DNA of 64,000 bases from Neorhizobium lilium (GCF_004053875.1 NZ_SBIP01000002.1:372001-436000); one strand, 5' to 3'. Numbered from the stretch's first letter, positions 36,230 to 44,645 are shown. Made by a program: numbers and translations. Notes: generated from the sequence alone by a model not told the origin.

Positions 36230-37561
36230 TTAGGCCCTGCGATTTAGGCTAGAGGCAGCGTGCGGAGACGGCGAACCATTGCGCCCTGCCGCATGCCTTA
36301 CGGCAAGGGCCTGTAGCTCAATGGTTAGAGCCGGCGGCTCATAACCGCTTGGTTGGGGGTTCGAGTCCCTCCGGGCCCACCATTTCTGTCTTCGGACGTT
36401 GTTTTTCCATCGTTTTTTTCCTCGATTTGTCTCACCGGAATTCCGGTTCGATGAAAGTGGGACATTATTGCGGGCCACGTAGGTTTTACGGCGCTCGAAA
36501 CCGGCATCGATGATGCGCTTGGATTGAGCGGCTTTTGTGTAGTGCTGAGCCATCTTGGAATCAGACGAGCCAAAGATCGCCATCAACTGATGTTCGGGAG
36601 CACCTGCCTCGGCAAGTATGGTGGCGGACGTCTTTCTCAGGCCGTGCGCCGAGCATTTCGCCAAATCCGTGTCGTTGCACCACTGGCGCATCTTGTTGCC
36701 GAAGCCATTGCCGGTGAACGCCTTGCCATATTCGTTGATAAGGAATGTCGGCTGATCATGCGTTATCTGATCCAGGGCCTCGCCAAGCTCGTCTGTAACC
36801 GGCAGGCTGATCGACTGCGCGTATTTTTTCGACCCCTTCTGCGGCATGAATTCGATACGGTCTCCGACCAGGTTCCGCCAACCGAGTTTGACGAGGTCTG
36901 AGCGTCTGACGCCCAAATTCAGCATCAGTTCCATTGCAAGCCGAGCTGTGGAGCCGAGAGGATAGGCTGCGCGATAGCGCGCCACTTCCGCTTCGCTCCA
37001 CGTATGGAAACCGGGAGACTTATGGATTTTGGTGACGCCGTTCGTGGGATTTAATGTCGCCAACTCCGCGCTGATGGCCCAATTGAAGAGCGCCTTCAGG
37101 TACTTCACCAGCTTGTCAGCCGCACCGGGCGTGCCGTTGCCCTTCATCTGACTGGCTTCGATGTCGGATTTGCGAATCTTCTTGAAGGGCAGCTCGCCCA
37201 CATTGATGCAATAGCGATTGAGAACGCTCTTCTTGTCTTTTTGCGTGGCCGGGGACTGGCTCTGAAACGCCTTGGACCGATAATAGGTCTCGACCAGCCA
37301 ACGAACCGAGCCGGGCTCCAGTCTTGAAATCGGGACGGTCTTTTCACCACGATCACCAGCCATGACGCGGTGATATTCCTCGGTAAACGCCTGGGTGACG
37401 CTGCCCGCCTCGTCCAGATAAACGGACGTCATGCGATATTTCGGCATGCCAGGCAGGCGGAGATAGAAGCGCTCGTTGCCATGCCGATCGACATCCCGTG
37501 AGCAGAATTTAAAGGGGACGCGCTGGCTACCCAACCGCGTGATCAAACGGGTTTTCGCCAT
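36230..37561 (-). CDS. Tyrosine-recombinase integrase whose frame continues through tRNA-Ile2
   Basis: 443 residues. N-terminal SAM-like core-binding part (WLVETYYRSKAF to TLNPTNGV), then the catalytic domain with Arg in GVRRSDLVKLGW, HGLRKTSATILAEAG (HxxR) and the nucleophile in MAQHYTKAA. After about residue 395 the frame reads the antisense of the tRNA gene (RRDSNPQPSGYEPPALTIE) and then host DNA, so the last 50 residues are not recombinase sequence. ATG 37561 lies inside the preceding HTH gene (35-base overlap). This integrase likely inserted the 36.4-48.9 kb island into the 3' end of the tRNA. Confidence 0.92.
   Translation of the reverse strand: MAKTRLITRLGSQRVPFKFCSRDVDRHGNERFYLRLPGMPKYRMTSVYLDEAGSVTQAFTEEYHRVMAGDRGEKTVPISRLEPGSVRWLVETYYRSKAFQSQSPATQKDKKSVLNRYCINVGELPFKKIRKSDIEASQMKGNGTPGAADKLVKYLKALFNWAISAELATLNPTNGVTKIHKSPGFHTWSEAEVARYRAAYPLGSTARLAMELMLNLGVRRSDLVKLGWRNLVGDRIEFMPQKGSKKYAQSISLPVTDELGEALDQITHDQPTFLINEYGKAFTGNGFGNKMRQWCNDTDLAKCSAHGLRKTSATILAEAGAPEHQLMAIFGSSDSKMAQHYTKAAQSKRIIDAGFERRKTYVARNNVPLSSNRNSGETNRGKKRWKNNVRRQKWWARRDSNPQPSGYEPPALTIELQALAVRHAAGRNGSPSPHAASSLNRRA
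36307..36382 (+). tRNA. tRNA-Ile2 (CAT anticodon, lysidine type)
   Basis: A 76-base cloverleaf including encoded CCA: acceptor GGGCCTG pairs with CGGGCCC, anticodon loop CTCATAA, T-loop GGTTCGAGTCC. The sequence pattern (TAGCTCAATGGTTAGAGC, then CTCATAACCGCTTGGTT) matches tRNA-Ile2, whose CAT is modified to read AUA, rather than initiator or elongator tRNA-Met. It is the insertion site of the adjacent island. Confidence 0.9.
36338..36382. other. Probable left attachment site (tRNA 3' half)
   Basis: The 3' half of tRNA-Ile2 directly abuts the integrase gene, the arrangement left by tRNA-targeting integrases. I could not find a second copy of this sequence to the right, so the core is not defined. 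Confidence 0.4.
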
Positions 37562-37793
37562 CGTCTTCGTCTCCACTCAACCCTTGTTCTTTGATGTCGT
37601 ACCAGGACGCCCGGATTTCCTCGGCATCCCAACGGCGCAACGCGCCGATCTTCACGCCTTTCGGCATAAGGCCACGGCGAACCCAGTCGTCAAAGGTGCC
37701 CGTCGAGACGTCAAGAAGTTCCGCCGCACGAACGCGGCTGACTGCGACCTTGTAAATGGGGCGTGTGGCCAGCGCTTCTGCGTGCTGCTTCAT
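37527..37793 (-). CDS. Small HTH DNA-binding protein (excisionase-like)
   Basis: 88 residues with one MerR/AlpA-like helix-turn-helix (SRVRAAELLDVSTGTFDDWVRRGLMPKGVKIGALRRWDAEEI) and an acidic tail. It directly precedes and overlaps the integrase gene, the usual place for a recombination directionality factor. ATG 37793 is chosen because upstream codons of the same frame overlap the next HTH gene. Confidence 0.75.
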   Translation of the reverse strand: MKQHAEALATRPIYKVAVSRVRAAELLDVSTGTFDDWVRRGLMPKGVKIGALRRWDAEEIRASWYDIKEQGLSGDEDDGENPFDHAVG

Positions 37794-37803
37794 GTGCCGC
37801 TCC

Positions 37804-38022
37804 TCACGCTCTGGAGGCGTTGTCAGCAAGCGCCAAAGCCTTCTGCTTGGGCTCGACCATATTCGCCGCAAGATACTCATCCACGGCGTTTTCCGGCAGG
37901 AACAGGCTTCCGCCAATCCGGACATGACGGATTTCTTGCTTTGCGATCAGATTGCGGATGCGTGCGACCGGCCATCCGGAACGGTCTGCGAGCTGTTTGG
38001 GGGACAAGAGTTGCGCCTGCAT
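37804..38022 (-). CDS. Excisionase-family DNA-binding protein (HTH_17)
   Basis: 72 residues: LLSPKQLADRSGWPVARIRNLIAKQEIRHVRIGGSLFLPENAVDEYLAANM, a standard HTH_17/Xis fold. Its stop is 10 bases before the next HTH gene on the same strand. Two such small proteins in a row may act together in excision or one may be a regulator. It is divergent from the XRE repressor with 65 bases between. Confidence 0.8.
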   Translation of the reverse strand: MQAQLLSPKQLADRSGWPVARIRNLIAKQEIRHVRIGGSLFLPENAVDEYLAANMVEPKQKALALADNASRA

Positions 38023-38087
38023 TGGAAATTCACCTCCAACTGATGATAGAATGATATGAACCCGAAAGAATCACATCAAGCTCAAAA

Positions 38088-38531
38088 ATGCAACGCGATT
38101 ATCAGAAAAATAATAACCCGACGCAAGACACGCTGCTCATTCAGATGGGCAAACGTTTGGCTATGATCCGGGAAAACTCGGGATTGAAACAGATCCCCTT
38201 TGCGGAAGCGCTTGAGGTCTCACAAGGCGGCTACAATACCTATGAGCGCGGCCAGCGAGAGATCCCCGTTCGCGTACTGCGCGCGCTCTACACGAAGTTC
38301 AACGTCAATCCGGTCTGGATGATGACCGGGGAAGGCACCCCCTACAATCGGGACGCGGTCGATCTGTATCACGACGTCACGAACCAAGTTGATGCCTTTA
38401 TCGTGCGGGAGAACTGTCAAGTGGAACCGGACAAGCGCTTGAAGCTCATCCGGTTCCTGATCGACTACGCCGAACAACACGGCGAATTCACAGAGGAAAT
38501 TGCAGAGAAATATCTGAGGTCAGCGATATGA
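38088..38531 (+). CDS. XRE-family (phage repressor-like) regulator
   Basis: 147 residues with an XRE HTH at about 20-75 (MGKRLAMIRENSGLKQIPFAEALEVSQGGYNTYERGQREIPVRVLRALYTKFNVNPVWMMTGEGTP), the form seen in phage C repressors. The C-terminus is a helical region without a peptidase domain. It is divergent from the excisionase-like genes, so it probably holds island excision off. Its stop overlaps the following start (ATGA). Confidence 0.82.
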   Translation: MQRDYQKNNNPTQDTLLIQMGKRLAMIRENSGLKQIPFAEALEVSQGGYNTYERGQREIPVRVLRALYTKFNVNPVWMMTGEGTPYNRDAVDLYHDVTNQVDAFIVRENCQVEPDKRLKLIRFLIDYAEQHGEFTEEIAEKYLRSAI

Positions 38532-38881
38532 GTAAGTCGAGCTTTGAACAGAAAATCGAACAGGGTTTTTATGCAATCGGGCGCCAGCGCGATCAATTGG
38601 CATCTGAAAAGCGAAAGTTGGCAAGGCAACTGCGCTATACCCGACATTCGGCCCGGCTTGCGAGCCTTTCAAAGCAATACGACTTCGGAATGATTTTCTT
38701 CGCGGCGATGGGAGCTGTCTTGCTCATTGTGTTTGATGGGAGAAGCGATTCCGATGCTTGGCTGACACCTGTGCTGAGCCTGTCCCTCATGTTGTTCGCT
38801 TGCGGCAGTGCGCTGCGTGGCCGGAAGATGGTCAGCCGGATCAGAAGCTTCCATGACCGCTTCGGTAGCTGGCAGTTCTGA
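38528..38881 (+). CDS. Small membrane protein coupled to the XRE regulator
   Basis: 117 residues: a charged, probably coiled N-terminus (EQKIEQGFYAIGRQRDQLASEKRKLARQLRYTRHSARLASL) followed by two membrane helices (GMIFFAAMGAVLLIVF and LTPVLSLSLMLFACGSAL) and a basic tail. No family recognised. The ATGA overlap with the repressor gene indicates joint translation; a hairpin follows its stop. Confidence 0.6.
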   Translation: MSKSSFEQKIEQGFYAIGRQRDQLASEKRKLARQLRYTRHSARLASLSKQYDFGMIFFAAMGAVLLIVFDGRSDSDAWLTPVLSLSLMLFACGSALRGRKMVSRIRSFHDRFGSWQF

Positions 38882-38889
38882 AGGCAGTT

Positions 38890-38915
38890 ATTCAACCCAC
38901 TTTGATGGGTTGAAT
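38890..38915 (+). terminator. Hairpin after the small membrane protein gene
   Basis: ATTCAACCCA (38890-38899) and TGGGTTGAAT (38906-38915) form a perfect 10-base stem with a six-base loop. No long T run follows. Confidence 0.6.
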
Positions 38916-39025
38916 ATTCTCTACCGGTGCATTATTGATCCACTGAAAGGGTCTATAAGTTTTGCTCCAAGGGACTTGCCAATCTCATCGCGCAGGCTTG
39001 CTCGCAGTTCTAGGATGGCTGACAC

Positions 39026-39337
39026 ATGGCGCGCTGGAAGAAGCCGTCAAAGAGCGAGATTCTGGAAAACCGGCGAACGCTGGCGGAGCGAGCACACTGT
39101 GGTGACTTGCGTTTGCCTAGCGCCGTGGTGGAAATCCGCAAAGGTATCGGGATGACACAAGAGGAATTCGCCAAAGTGCTTGGGCTCACACGACGGCAAA
39201 TAGCAGAGATCGAGGCCGGCAATGCGAATCCAACGCTTGGAACCTTGACTAAGATCGGTCGACTTTTTGGATTTGAGCTTGGATTTGTGCCGCGATCGCC
39301 TGATAGAAAGCTGTTGCTCGCCAAAGGCGTCTCTTAG
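39026..39337 (+). CDS. XRE-family HTH regulator upstream of the HIT operon
   Basis: 103 residues; HTH at about 40-92 (EIRKGIGMTQEEFAKVLGLTRRQIAEIEAGNANPTLGTLTKIGRLFGFELGFVPR). The single-domain form resembles antitoxin-type XRE proteins. It lies 68 bases upstream of the HIT gene on the same strand, so it may regulate, or belong to, the three-gene system that follows. No strong ribosome site is seen. Confidence 0.75.
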   Translation: MARWKKPSKSEILENRRTLAERAHCGDLRLPSAVVEIRKGIGMTQEEFAKVLGLTRRQIAEIEAGNANPTLGTLTKIGRLFGFELGFVPRSPDRKLLLAKGVS

Positions 39338-39405
39338 TCTGTGATTTCTTTACGAATTCATAGCATCCGTAGTAGCATCACGGCACATTGGAATCGAGGT
39401 GCGAA

Positions 39406-40062
39406 ATGACTGAAAAAACCAGGGTGGCGGAGCAATTTGGCAGGTTTGCGCCTCTACTTGATCCGGCTTGCCAAAGCCGTAAAATCTACGACACCGTTCT
39501 CTTTGAGGTGGGAGACTGCGTTGTCGCGCCTACGCTTGGCTCCATAATTCCGAATTGGTTGCTAATTGTTCCAACGCGTCCAGCGATGAATTTTGCTCAA
39601 TGGTATCGCGGGACCGGGGTCAATCCTCAAGAGCTTATTCAAGAAGTATCTTCAACGCTTAGGGTGGAGCTTGAGCGGATTATTTGGTTTGAGCATGGAC
39701 CCAGCGCGGTTGGTTCAATTACCGGCTGCGGCGTAGACCATGCCCACATTCATGTCTTGGTCGATCCTCCATTCAGTTTTCAGGCTTTCGATGCGGCGGT
39801 AAGAGCAGAGTCCGATAGGTGGAAACCTTTCAACACCTCATGCGTGTATGATCACATCTTGGGTAATGAGTCTTACATGATAATCGGCTCGGATAAACGC
39901 GCGATCGCTGGCACAAGCGTCGAGGAACTTGGCTCCCAATATTTCAGAAGAACAATTGCAGGCTTGGTGCAAAAGCCGCACGCATGGAACTACCGCACGC
40001 ATGCACACATTGGAAACGTCCGGCGAACAGTTAAGACGCTCGCGCAGCAGATTGGAAGTTAG
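39406..40062 (+). CDS. HIT-family nucleotide hydrolase-like protein, first gene of a three-gene system
   Basis: 218 residues. The histidine triad is intact: GCGVDHAHIHVLVDPP with His112, His114 and His116, preceded by the conserved IPNWLLIVPTRPAMNF and FEHGPSAVGS segments. HIT proteins cleave phosphoanhydride or phosphoramidate links next to AMP or related nucleotides. The C-terminal 90 residues extend beyond the core. ATG 39406 matches the first conserved stretch. The next gene starts one base after its stop, so it is in a tight operon with a membrane protein and a PEP-synthase/MazG fusion. The substrate is unknown. Confidence 0.8.
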   Translation: MTEKTRVAEQFGRFAPLLDPACQSRKIYDTVLFEVGDCVVAPTLGSIIPNWLLIVPTRPAMNFAQWYRGTGVNPQELIQEVSSTLRVELERIIWFEHGPSAVGSITGCGVDHAHIHVLVDPPFSFQAFDAAVRAESDRWKPFNTSCVYDHILGNESYMIIGSDKRAIAGTSVEELGSQYFRRTIAGLVQKPHAWNYRTHAHIGNVRRTVKTLAQQIGS

Positions 40063-40063
40063 C

Positions 40064-40681
40064 GTGGCGGAAAGCGACGATAGTGCCGGAACTGCAGACG
40101 ATTCCAGTTCTGTTCCTGCGACCCCCGGAAAAAATGACTATACGGACGGTAGGACATTGGGAGAATGGGAGAGCAAGTACCCAACGCCAGCACGCCGTTG
40201 CATCAATCAAGAAGCATTCTTTTTAGCAGGACTTTTGATAGTTCTGTGTTGCGTCAGTGGACTGTTACTCGCTTTGTCTGGGCAGACAGTAGATATGCCG
40301 CTGAATTCGGTAGCTGAGAACGCTTCCGCAAAGCAAAACATATTGCACTTTGACCTAAAGATCCTCACAATTTTCTTCGTTGGATGTGTTGGCGGCACAA
40401 CCTTCTCTATTAAATGGCTGATCCATTCTGTCGCGAAGCTAAAATGGCACTTGGATAGGCGATATTGGCGGATGTTTGTGCCGCTGATCGGCGGCGTTTA
40501 TGCTTGTGTGGTGTTGACGTTGTTTGATGGTGGTGTGATTGGGGTGGCGGATGGCGCCCACTCCCGCTCCATGGCGACAACGGCAGCACTTGCGTTTCTA
40601 GTTGGTTACTTTTCTGACGGTGTCAGCGGACTTTTGTCCAACATCGCCAACGCGGTGTTCGGGACGCTAGAGAAAAAATGA
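40064..40681 (+). CDS. Four-helix membrane protein, second gene of the HIT operon
   Basis: 205 residues from GTG 40064 (GGAAG six bases upstream). A polar N-terminus of about 48 residues rich in Asp/Ser is followed by four predicted helices at roughly 50-70, 98-120, 134-157 and 164-185, ending FLVGYFSDGVSGLLSNIANAVFG. No family recognised. The start is one base after the HIT stop and the stop overlaps the next start (ATGA), so the three products are probably made in fixed ratio. By analogy with other defence operons it could be a membrane effector; that is inference. Confidence 0.65.
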   Translation: MAESDDSAGTADDSSSVPATPGKNDYTDGRTLGEWESKYPTPARRCINQEAFFLAGLLIVLCCVSGLLLALSGQTVDMPLNSVAENASAKQNILHFDLKILTIFFVGCVGGTTFSIKWLIHSVAKLKWHLDRRYWRMFVPLIGGVYACVVLTLFDGGVIGVADGAHSRSMATTAALAFLVGYFSDGVSGLLSNIANAVFGTLEKK

Positions 40682-43101
40682 ACCAGAGGGTCCTGTTCTC
40701 TAATGAAAATGTTCGTGCGGAGTGGCTCGACGCGCGAAATCTTAAAATGCGGTTTGGACCCAAAGCAGCAACGCTGGCAACTCTTCCAAGGGTATGGACA
40801 CCTCCATTCGCTCTAGTCGCCTGGGATGTGTGCCGAAGTGACGGAACGGGATTGCTGCCGGATGAAGTCAGCAGAATTGAGAAGATCGCTGGCCTGACTG
40901 GCAAGCTCTACGTCCGATCAAGTGTGGTGGGAGAAACAATCTGGGAGAGAGGAACCTATAGCAGTGTACTTATCCCGACGGTTGGTCCGCTATTCGAGGC
41001 TGATCTGAACAAAGCGATTGCCGAGGTGGTGGAATCGGCTAACGGACAAAAAGTCGGGTTTGTGCTTCAAAGTTACGTTGAGCCGAAAGCGCGTGGGGAG
41101 TTCGGAAACTTGCTCCGAATATCGAAGACTCGTGATCATTGGGAACTCTCGACGGAGACCAATGGCATAACATCGCGACTTCGTATCAATACCCAACGCG
41201 ACGAGGCTGCGAACGACGACGCCTCAATAGAAATGAGGCCACGGCTTGCACGAGAAAGGATATTTGGCTCCATCGCAGCATGGTTGAACACTTATCTCCT
41301 GCGAAGCACATCAGTTCGCGTAAATTGCGAATGGATTGCTGATCTGGAAAACATTTATCTGGTGCAGATTGACGAAGAAGATGAAGATCTATCGGGATTG
41401 AACCCATTTCAAGTGCGCGTCGCCCCCGTACATCAACCAGCAGCCTCACATGGGCAATATCTCCTCTGTGCAGACGAAAATGCAATAGAACAGTGGGATA
41501 AACTACGGGTCTTAAAAGAACTGTGGGAGCCTGACGCAAAAGAAAAGCCTACGCTGTTTTACGTTCCACTTTCGTCGCTCTCCAATGCGACTCTTGCAGG
41601 CGACGCTTCAGAATTAGAAGCTGATTTTCGAAAGCTTATTGGTCCGGACAATATTGTTGTCAGAACAAGCGGCTTGGCCTCGGCAGAGAAAAAATCGAAC
41701 CTTGACCGAACCGAGGGGCTAACCCCGGCGGAGGCGGCAAATTGGTGCCTGTCGACTTATGTTAAATTTAAGGCCGAGCGCGGACACGTGGACGACTTGG
41801 CGTTCGTTGCCCATCGTTTTATGGCAGCGCGTGCAGCTGCTTGGGTGCGGGCAGAGCCTGGAAATCCCATTGTCGAAATCAATAGCTTATGGGGCCTGCC
41901 AGATGCGCTCCAATATTGCCCCTATGATATTTGGGAAATACATGTTCCGACGCAAAGCTCGACAGAATACCCCGAGTACAAAAGTCATATGCTGGTCGCG
42001 AAGGAGAGCGGGGGATGGGAGTACAGACGTATCAAGAACGAGCTTTGTAGAAGCCTAAGTATTGGAAGTAAGGAAGCATTGGATTTGGCGAATCGTACAG
42101 CGGCGATTGCATCCCGTATGGGAAAATCCTGTCATGTGATGTGGTTTGTTGGATGTATCAACGAAAGAGGCCAATCTTTCAACATTCCCTGGTACTGGAC
42201 AAACGCGCACGAAACAGAACGAAACATTGATCGATCAAATTATCAAGTTTTCATTGTTGCTGGGGCTGAAGACTTGGAAAAGTTCAAAGCAGTGCCCGGT
42301 CCACGTACGCGGCAAGCAATTGAATTGCGCCCTACCGATCAAAGCTTGATGCGGGATATGAAATTCATTGGAGCAGTTGGGGCTACCGCGAGGGAACTGA
42401 ATATTCCGGTAATATTGGCGGGGTCGACTCTTGCCCATGCTTATTTTGAGCTCGGGCGGCAGGGATGTACCGTCGTTGCAAAAGGGGAAAAAGAACATTC
42501 TCGCATCCGGAAAAATGCGACTTTTGGGAAAATAGTTCGAGATAAAATTCCTGGAAGGATTGCAGAACGCAAGGAGACTGAGGTCACACAGACGATTCCA
42601 CAAAGTTTGCGGAAAAATTTTCTGACCAGTAAGCTATTGGAGGAAGCGTTGGAGGTGCGCCAAGCGCAAACGCTGGAAGAAAAGCGGGTGGAATTGGCGG
42701 ATTTGTACGAAGTCATACGAGCGCTTTCAAGCAGCGAAGGTTTTACAATAGAGGAGGTCGCTGAGGCGGCGGAAATAAAAAGAGCCAAGGTCGGAGGATT
42801 TGACGAAGGTCTGGTGCTGCTCCAAACAGGAATTGTTAGCCGAGGTAATAGAACTGCACGCACGAAAGAGAAGCAGTTGGCTCAGGTTTTGGCACGCAAG
42901 CTGAACGGAACCACGTATGAACTGCCTTTTACTTTCTTTGGTTTCATGGAATTAGATCAACCTAGAACCCTAGAGTTTGAAAACCTTGAGATAAGTCTGA
43001 ATATCACGTTGCGAGGTGACCGGATCGAAATCTCATTAACTCGGGATCCGACCCAACTGTTTCTGCCGCTGGACTTAGAGATGCCCGAAGACAAAAATTA
43101 A
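40678..43101 (+). CDS. PEP-synthase/PPDK-like double-module protein fused to a MazG-like pyrophosphohydrolase domain
   Basis: 807 residues. Residues 25-232 resemble the nucleotide-binding (ATP-grasp) part of PEP synthase/PPDK: FGPKAATLATL, YVRSSVVGETIWERGTYSSVL (79-98), VLQSYVEPKARGEFG, CEWIADLENIYLVQ. Residues 290-510 look like a second, more divergent copy: IVVRTSGLASAEKKS, FVAHRFMAARAAAW, IVEINSLWGLPDALQ, HVMWFVGCINERGQS. Residues 617-715 are a MazG-like/phosphoribosyl-ATP-pyrophosphohydrolase-like domain, with GKIVRDKIPGRIAE, EE-xx-E at 655-659 and ExxD at 672-675 (metal ligands). The His-bearing phosphotransfer domain of PEP synthase is not recognisable. AT-rich codon use sets it apart from core genes. 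Function unknown. Confidence 0.75.
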   Translation: MNQRVLFSNENVRAEWLDARNLKMRFGPKAATLATLPRVWTPPFALVAWDVCRSDGTGLLPDEVSRIEKIAGLTGKLYVRSSVVGETIWERGTYSSVLIPTVGPLFEADLNKAIAEVVESANGQKVGFVLQSYVEPKARGEFGNLLRISKTRDHWELSTETNGITSRLRINTQRDEAANDDASIEMRPRLARERIFGSIAAWLNTYLLRSTSVRVNCEWIADLENIYLVQIDEEDEDLSGLNPFQVRVAPVHQPAASHGQYLLCADENAIEQWDKLRVLKELWEPDAKEKPTLFYVPLSSLSNATLAGDASELEADFRKLIGPDNIVVRTSGLASAEKKSNLDRTEGLTPAEAANWCLSTYVKFKAERGHVDDLAFVAHRFMAARAAAWVRAEPGNPIVEINSLWGLPDALQYCPYDIWEIHVPTQSSTEYPEYKSHMLVAKESGGWEYRRIKNELCRSLSIGSKEALDLANRTAAIASRMGKSCHVMWFVGCINERGQSFNIPWYWTNAHETERNIDRSNYQVFIVAGAEDLEKFKAVPGPRTRQAIELRPTDQSLMRDMKFIGAVGATARELNIPVILAGSTLAHAYFELGRQGCTVVAKGEKEHSRIRKNATFGKIVRDKIPGRIAERKETEVTQTIPQSLRKNFLTSKLLEEALEVRQAQTLEEKRVELADLYEVIRALSSSEGFTIEEVAEAAEIKRAKVGGFDEGLVLLQTGIVSRGNRTARTKEKQLAQVLARKLNGTTYELPFTFFGFMELDQPRTLEFENLEISLNITLRGDRIEISLTRDPTQLFLPLDLEMPEDKN

Positions 43102-43148
43102 TTTTTGCAATTAGCGTTATCCGCCCGAAGTATCCTCGAAGCGGCAAT

Positions 43149-44411
43149 TTAGCCCAGCGTCAGAGGGATCATTCGGGCTCGTTCATCAATTATCCGTTGG
43201 ATCGCCGTAACTGCTTGGCTGTCCTTGGGAAAATTAAGACTGTCAGCCAATGCGCTGCTCGCCTTCGGTACCGCGCCGCAAATTTCGGCAACTCGGCGTC
43301 GCACCAGTGCAGTACCAATTCCAGAATCTTTTGAAAAAGCGAACCATCCTTCCGCATCCATCTCGGTGAGCGTGGCGCGCCTTCCAATCCTCATGGCCAT
43401 TTTTGGTGAAAGGTCTGAGTAGGCAACAGTGCAGAGTAGGTCGTACAACGGAGCCATTCTCGGCCCTTGATGATCGTAAAGGATCGAGAAATTCTTCCCG
43501 TGAGCGTCTGCATTTCCGACAATGAGATTGAAGATTGCTGAGTCTAGTAGCTTCAACACATCCGCAGCCGGTCGCGCTGATACCCGCCGCAATAGTTCGA
43601 AGCAGTCCTTGAAGGTCGGTCCGCCCTCGCTGGCATACTTCGTTTCGGGTGGCACGCCGAGCGCTTGGCAAAAGTCTTCTTGGTGGATGCGGCGCACGAC
43701 GCCGTTGTCATCGCGAACACGGTCATATCTTTCTATCAGAAGGAACGAGCGCCCTTCCGCAGACCTCGGTTCGATGGGTGCAACGTCGAGGCCTATGTCA
43801 GCGGCAAGCCTCATCACAAAAGCTTCGTTCTCGGTTGTCCCCTTGAAGCGCGCGATGGGCGGTTTCAATATATGTGTGGTCGCCTGGCCAGGAAGCGGAA
43901 GTGCAATCAGGCCGTCGATCATAACAACAGGCACTTTGGATTGCGCGCCGGCCAGTGACAGTCTCAAGCCTTCCTCCCCGGCCAGTAGCGGCCGCATTGG
44001 AAGTGCGTCCAGTACCCGGACGATTCCTGCTTCATCCATAGGTGTGGGTTGCTGGCATGCAATCGGGTCCTCATCCATGGGCTTCTGATCTTCTGGCAAA
44101 AGCTGAAGTGCACCGGCGACGTCGCCCCCCAAGCGGTCGAGTAGCGCAAAGTCATTCGCAGGTGAAACGCCCAATGCCTGCGCCGCAACAAGACGCTGGC
44201 TCTCTTCAGGCAACAGGCCGCCGAAAAAGGGTCGGCATTCTCGGCGGGAAAACCGCTCCGGCCGCTTCGGCAGTGAGGCTGAAAGTGGAGGTGCGTTGTC
44301 GTCATCAAGCCAAACGTCAACGTAGGCGAAGCCGATATCGCCGTGCCTGTCCTGGGTAAACTGCCCGACAATGCGACCATCCCACCAGACGTTGAGAACC
44401 TTTGCCGTCAT
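43149..44411 (-). CDS. hipA: HipA-type serine/threonine kinase toxin
   Basis: 420 residues, full length. N-terminal HipA subdomain (VWWDGRIVGQFTQDRHG, FFGGLLPEE), then LSLAGAQSKVPV (the loop corresponding to the autophosphorylation region), catalytic IVGNADAHGKNFSILYD (Asp302, Asn307) and MAPLYDLLCT with the metal-binding Asp. In E. coli HipA phosphorylates glutamyl-tRNA synthetase; the target here is not known. It overlaps hipB by four bases. Confidence 0.92.
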   Translation of the reverse strand: MTAKVLNVWWDGRIVGQFTQDRHGDIGFAYVDVWLDDDNAPPLSASLPKRPERFSRRECRPFFGGLLPEESQRLVAAQALGVSPANDFALLDRLGGDVAGALQLLPEDQKPMDEDPIACQQPTPMDEAGIVRVLDALPMRPLLAGEEGLRLSLAGAQSKVPVVMIDGLIALPLPGQATTHILKPPIARFKGTTENEAFVMRLAADIGLDVAPIEPRSAEGRSFLLIERYDRVRDDNGVVRRIHQEDFCQALGVPPETKYASEGGPTFKDCFELLRRVSARPAADVLKLLDSAIFNLIVGNADAHGKNFSILYDHQGPRMAPLYDLLCTVAYSDLSPKMAMRIGRRATLTEMDAEGWFAFSKDSGIGTALVRRRVAEICGAVPKASSALADSLNFPKDSQAVTAIQRIIDERARMIPLTLG

Positions 44412-44638
44412 TTTCTGCGCTCACCAGGGGCTAGAATGTCAACCGAACACCCCAGCGTTTGGAGTACCTGTAGGACTTTTCCAATCTGAGCCGTGGGCTT
44501 GCCTGCTTCGAGATCGACGATAAACCGAAGCCCAACGCCGGCGACGCCGGCAAGCTCATCCTGCCGCAAGTTTTGCTCCTTGCGCGCACTTCGAACCAAG
44601 GCGCCGATATCGGCTGGATTTTTGATCTGTTTTGCCAT
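44408..44638 (-). CDS. hipB: HipB-type antitoxin
   Basis: 76 residues, XRE HTH (IGALVRSARKEQNLRQDELAGVAGVGLRFIVDLEAGKPTAQIGKVLQVLQTLGCSVDIL). It neutralises HipA and represses the operon. The start is followed upstream by four copies of a TTCCCG-N2-CGGGAA-like dyad, the probable binding sites. Its stop overlaps the hipA start. Confidence 0.9.
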   Translation of the reverse strand: MAKQIKNPADIGALVRSARKEQNLRQDELAGVAGVGLRFIVDLEAGKPTAQIGKVLQVLQTLGCSVDILAPGERRK

Positions 44639-44645
44639 TCCTGTT

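Noticed and set aside
36307-36382. tRNA-Met assignment from the CAT anticodon
   Set aside because: Body sequence resembles tRNA-Ile2 (lysidine type) more than elongator or initiator tRNA-Met.
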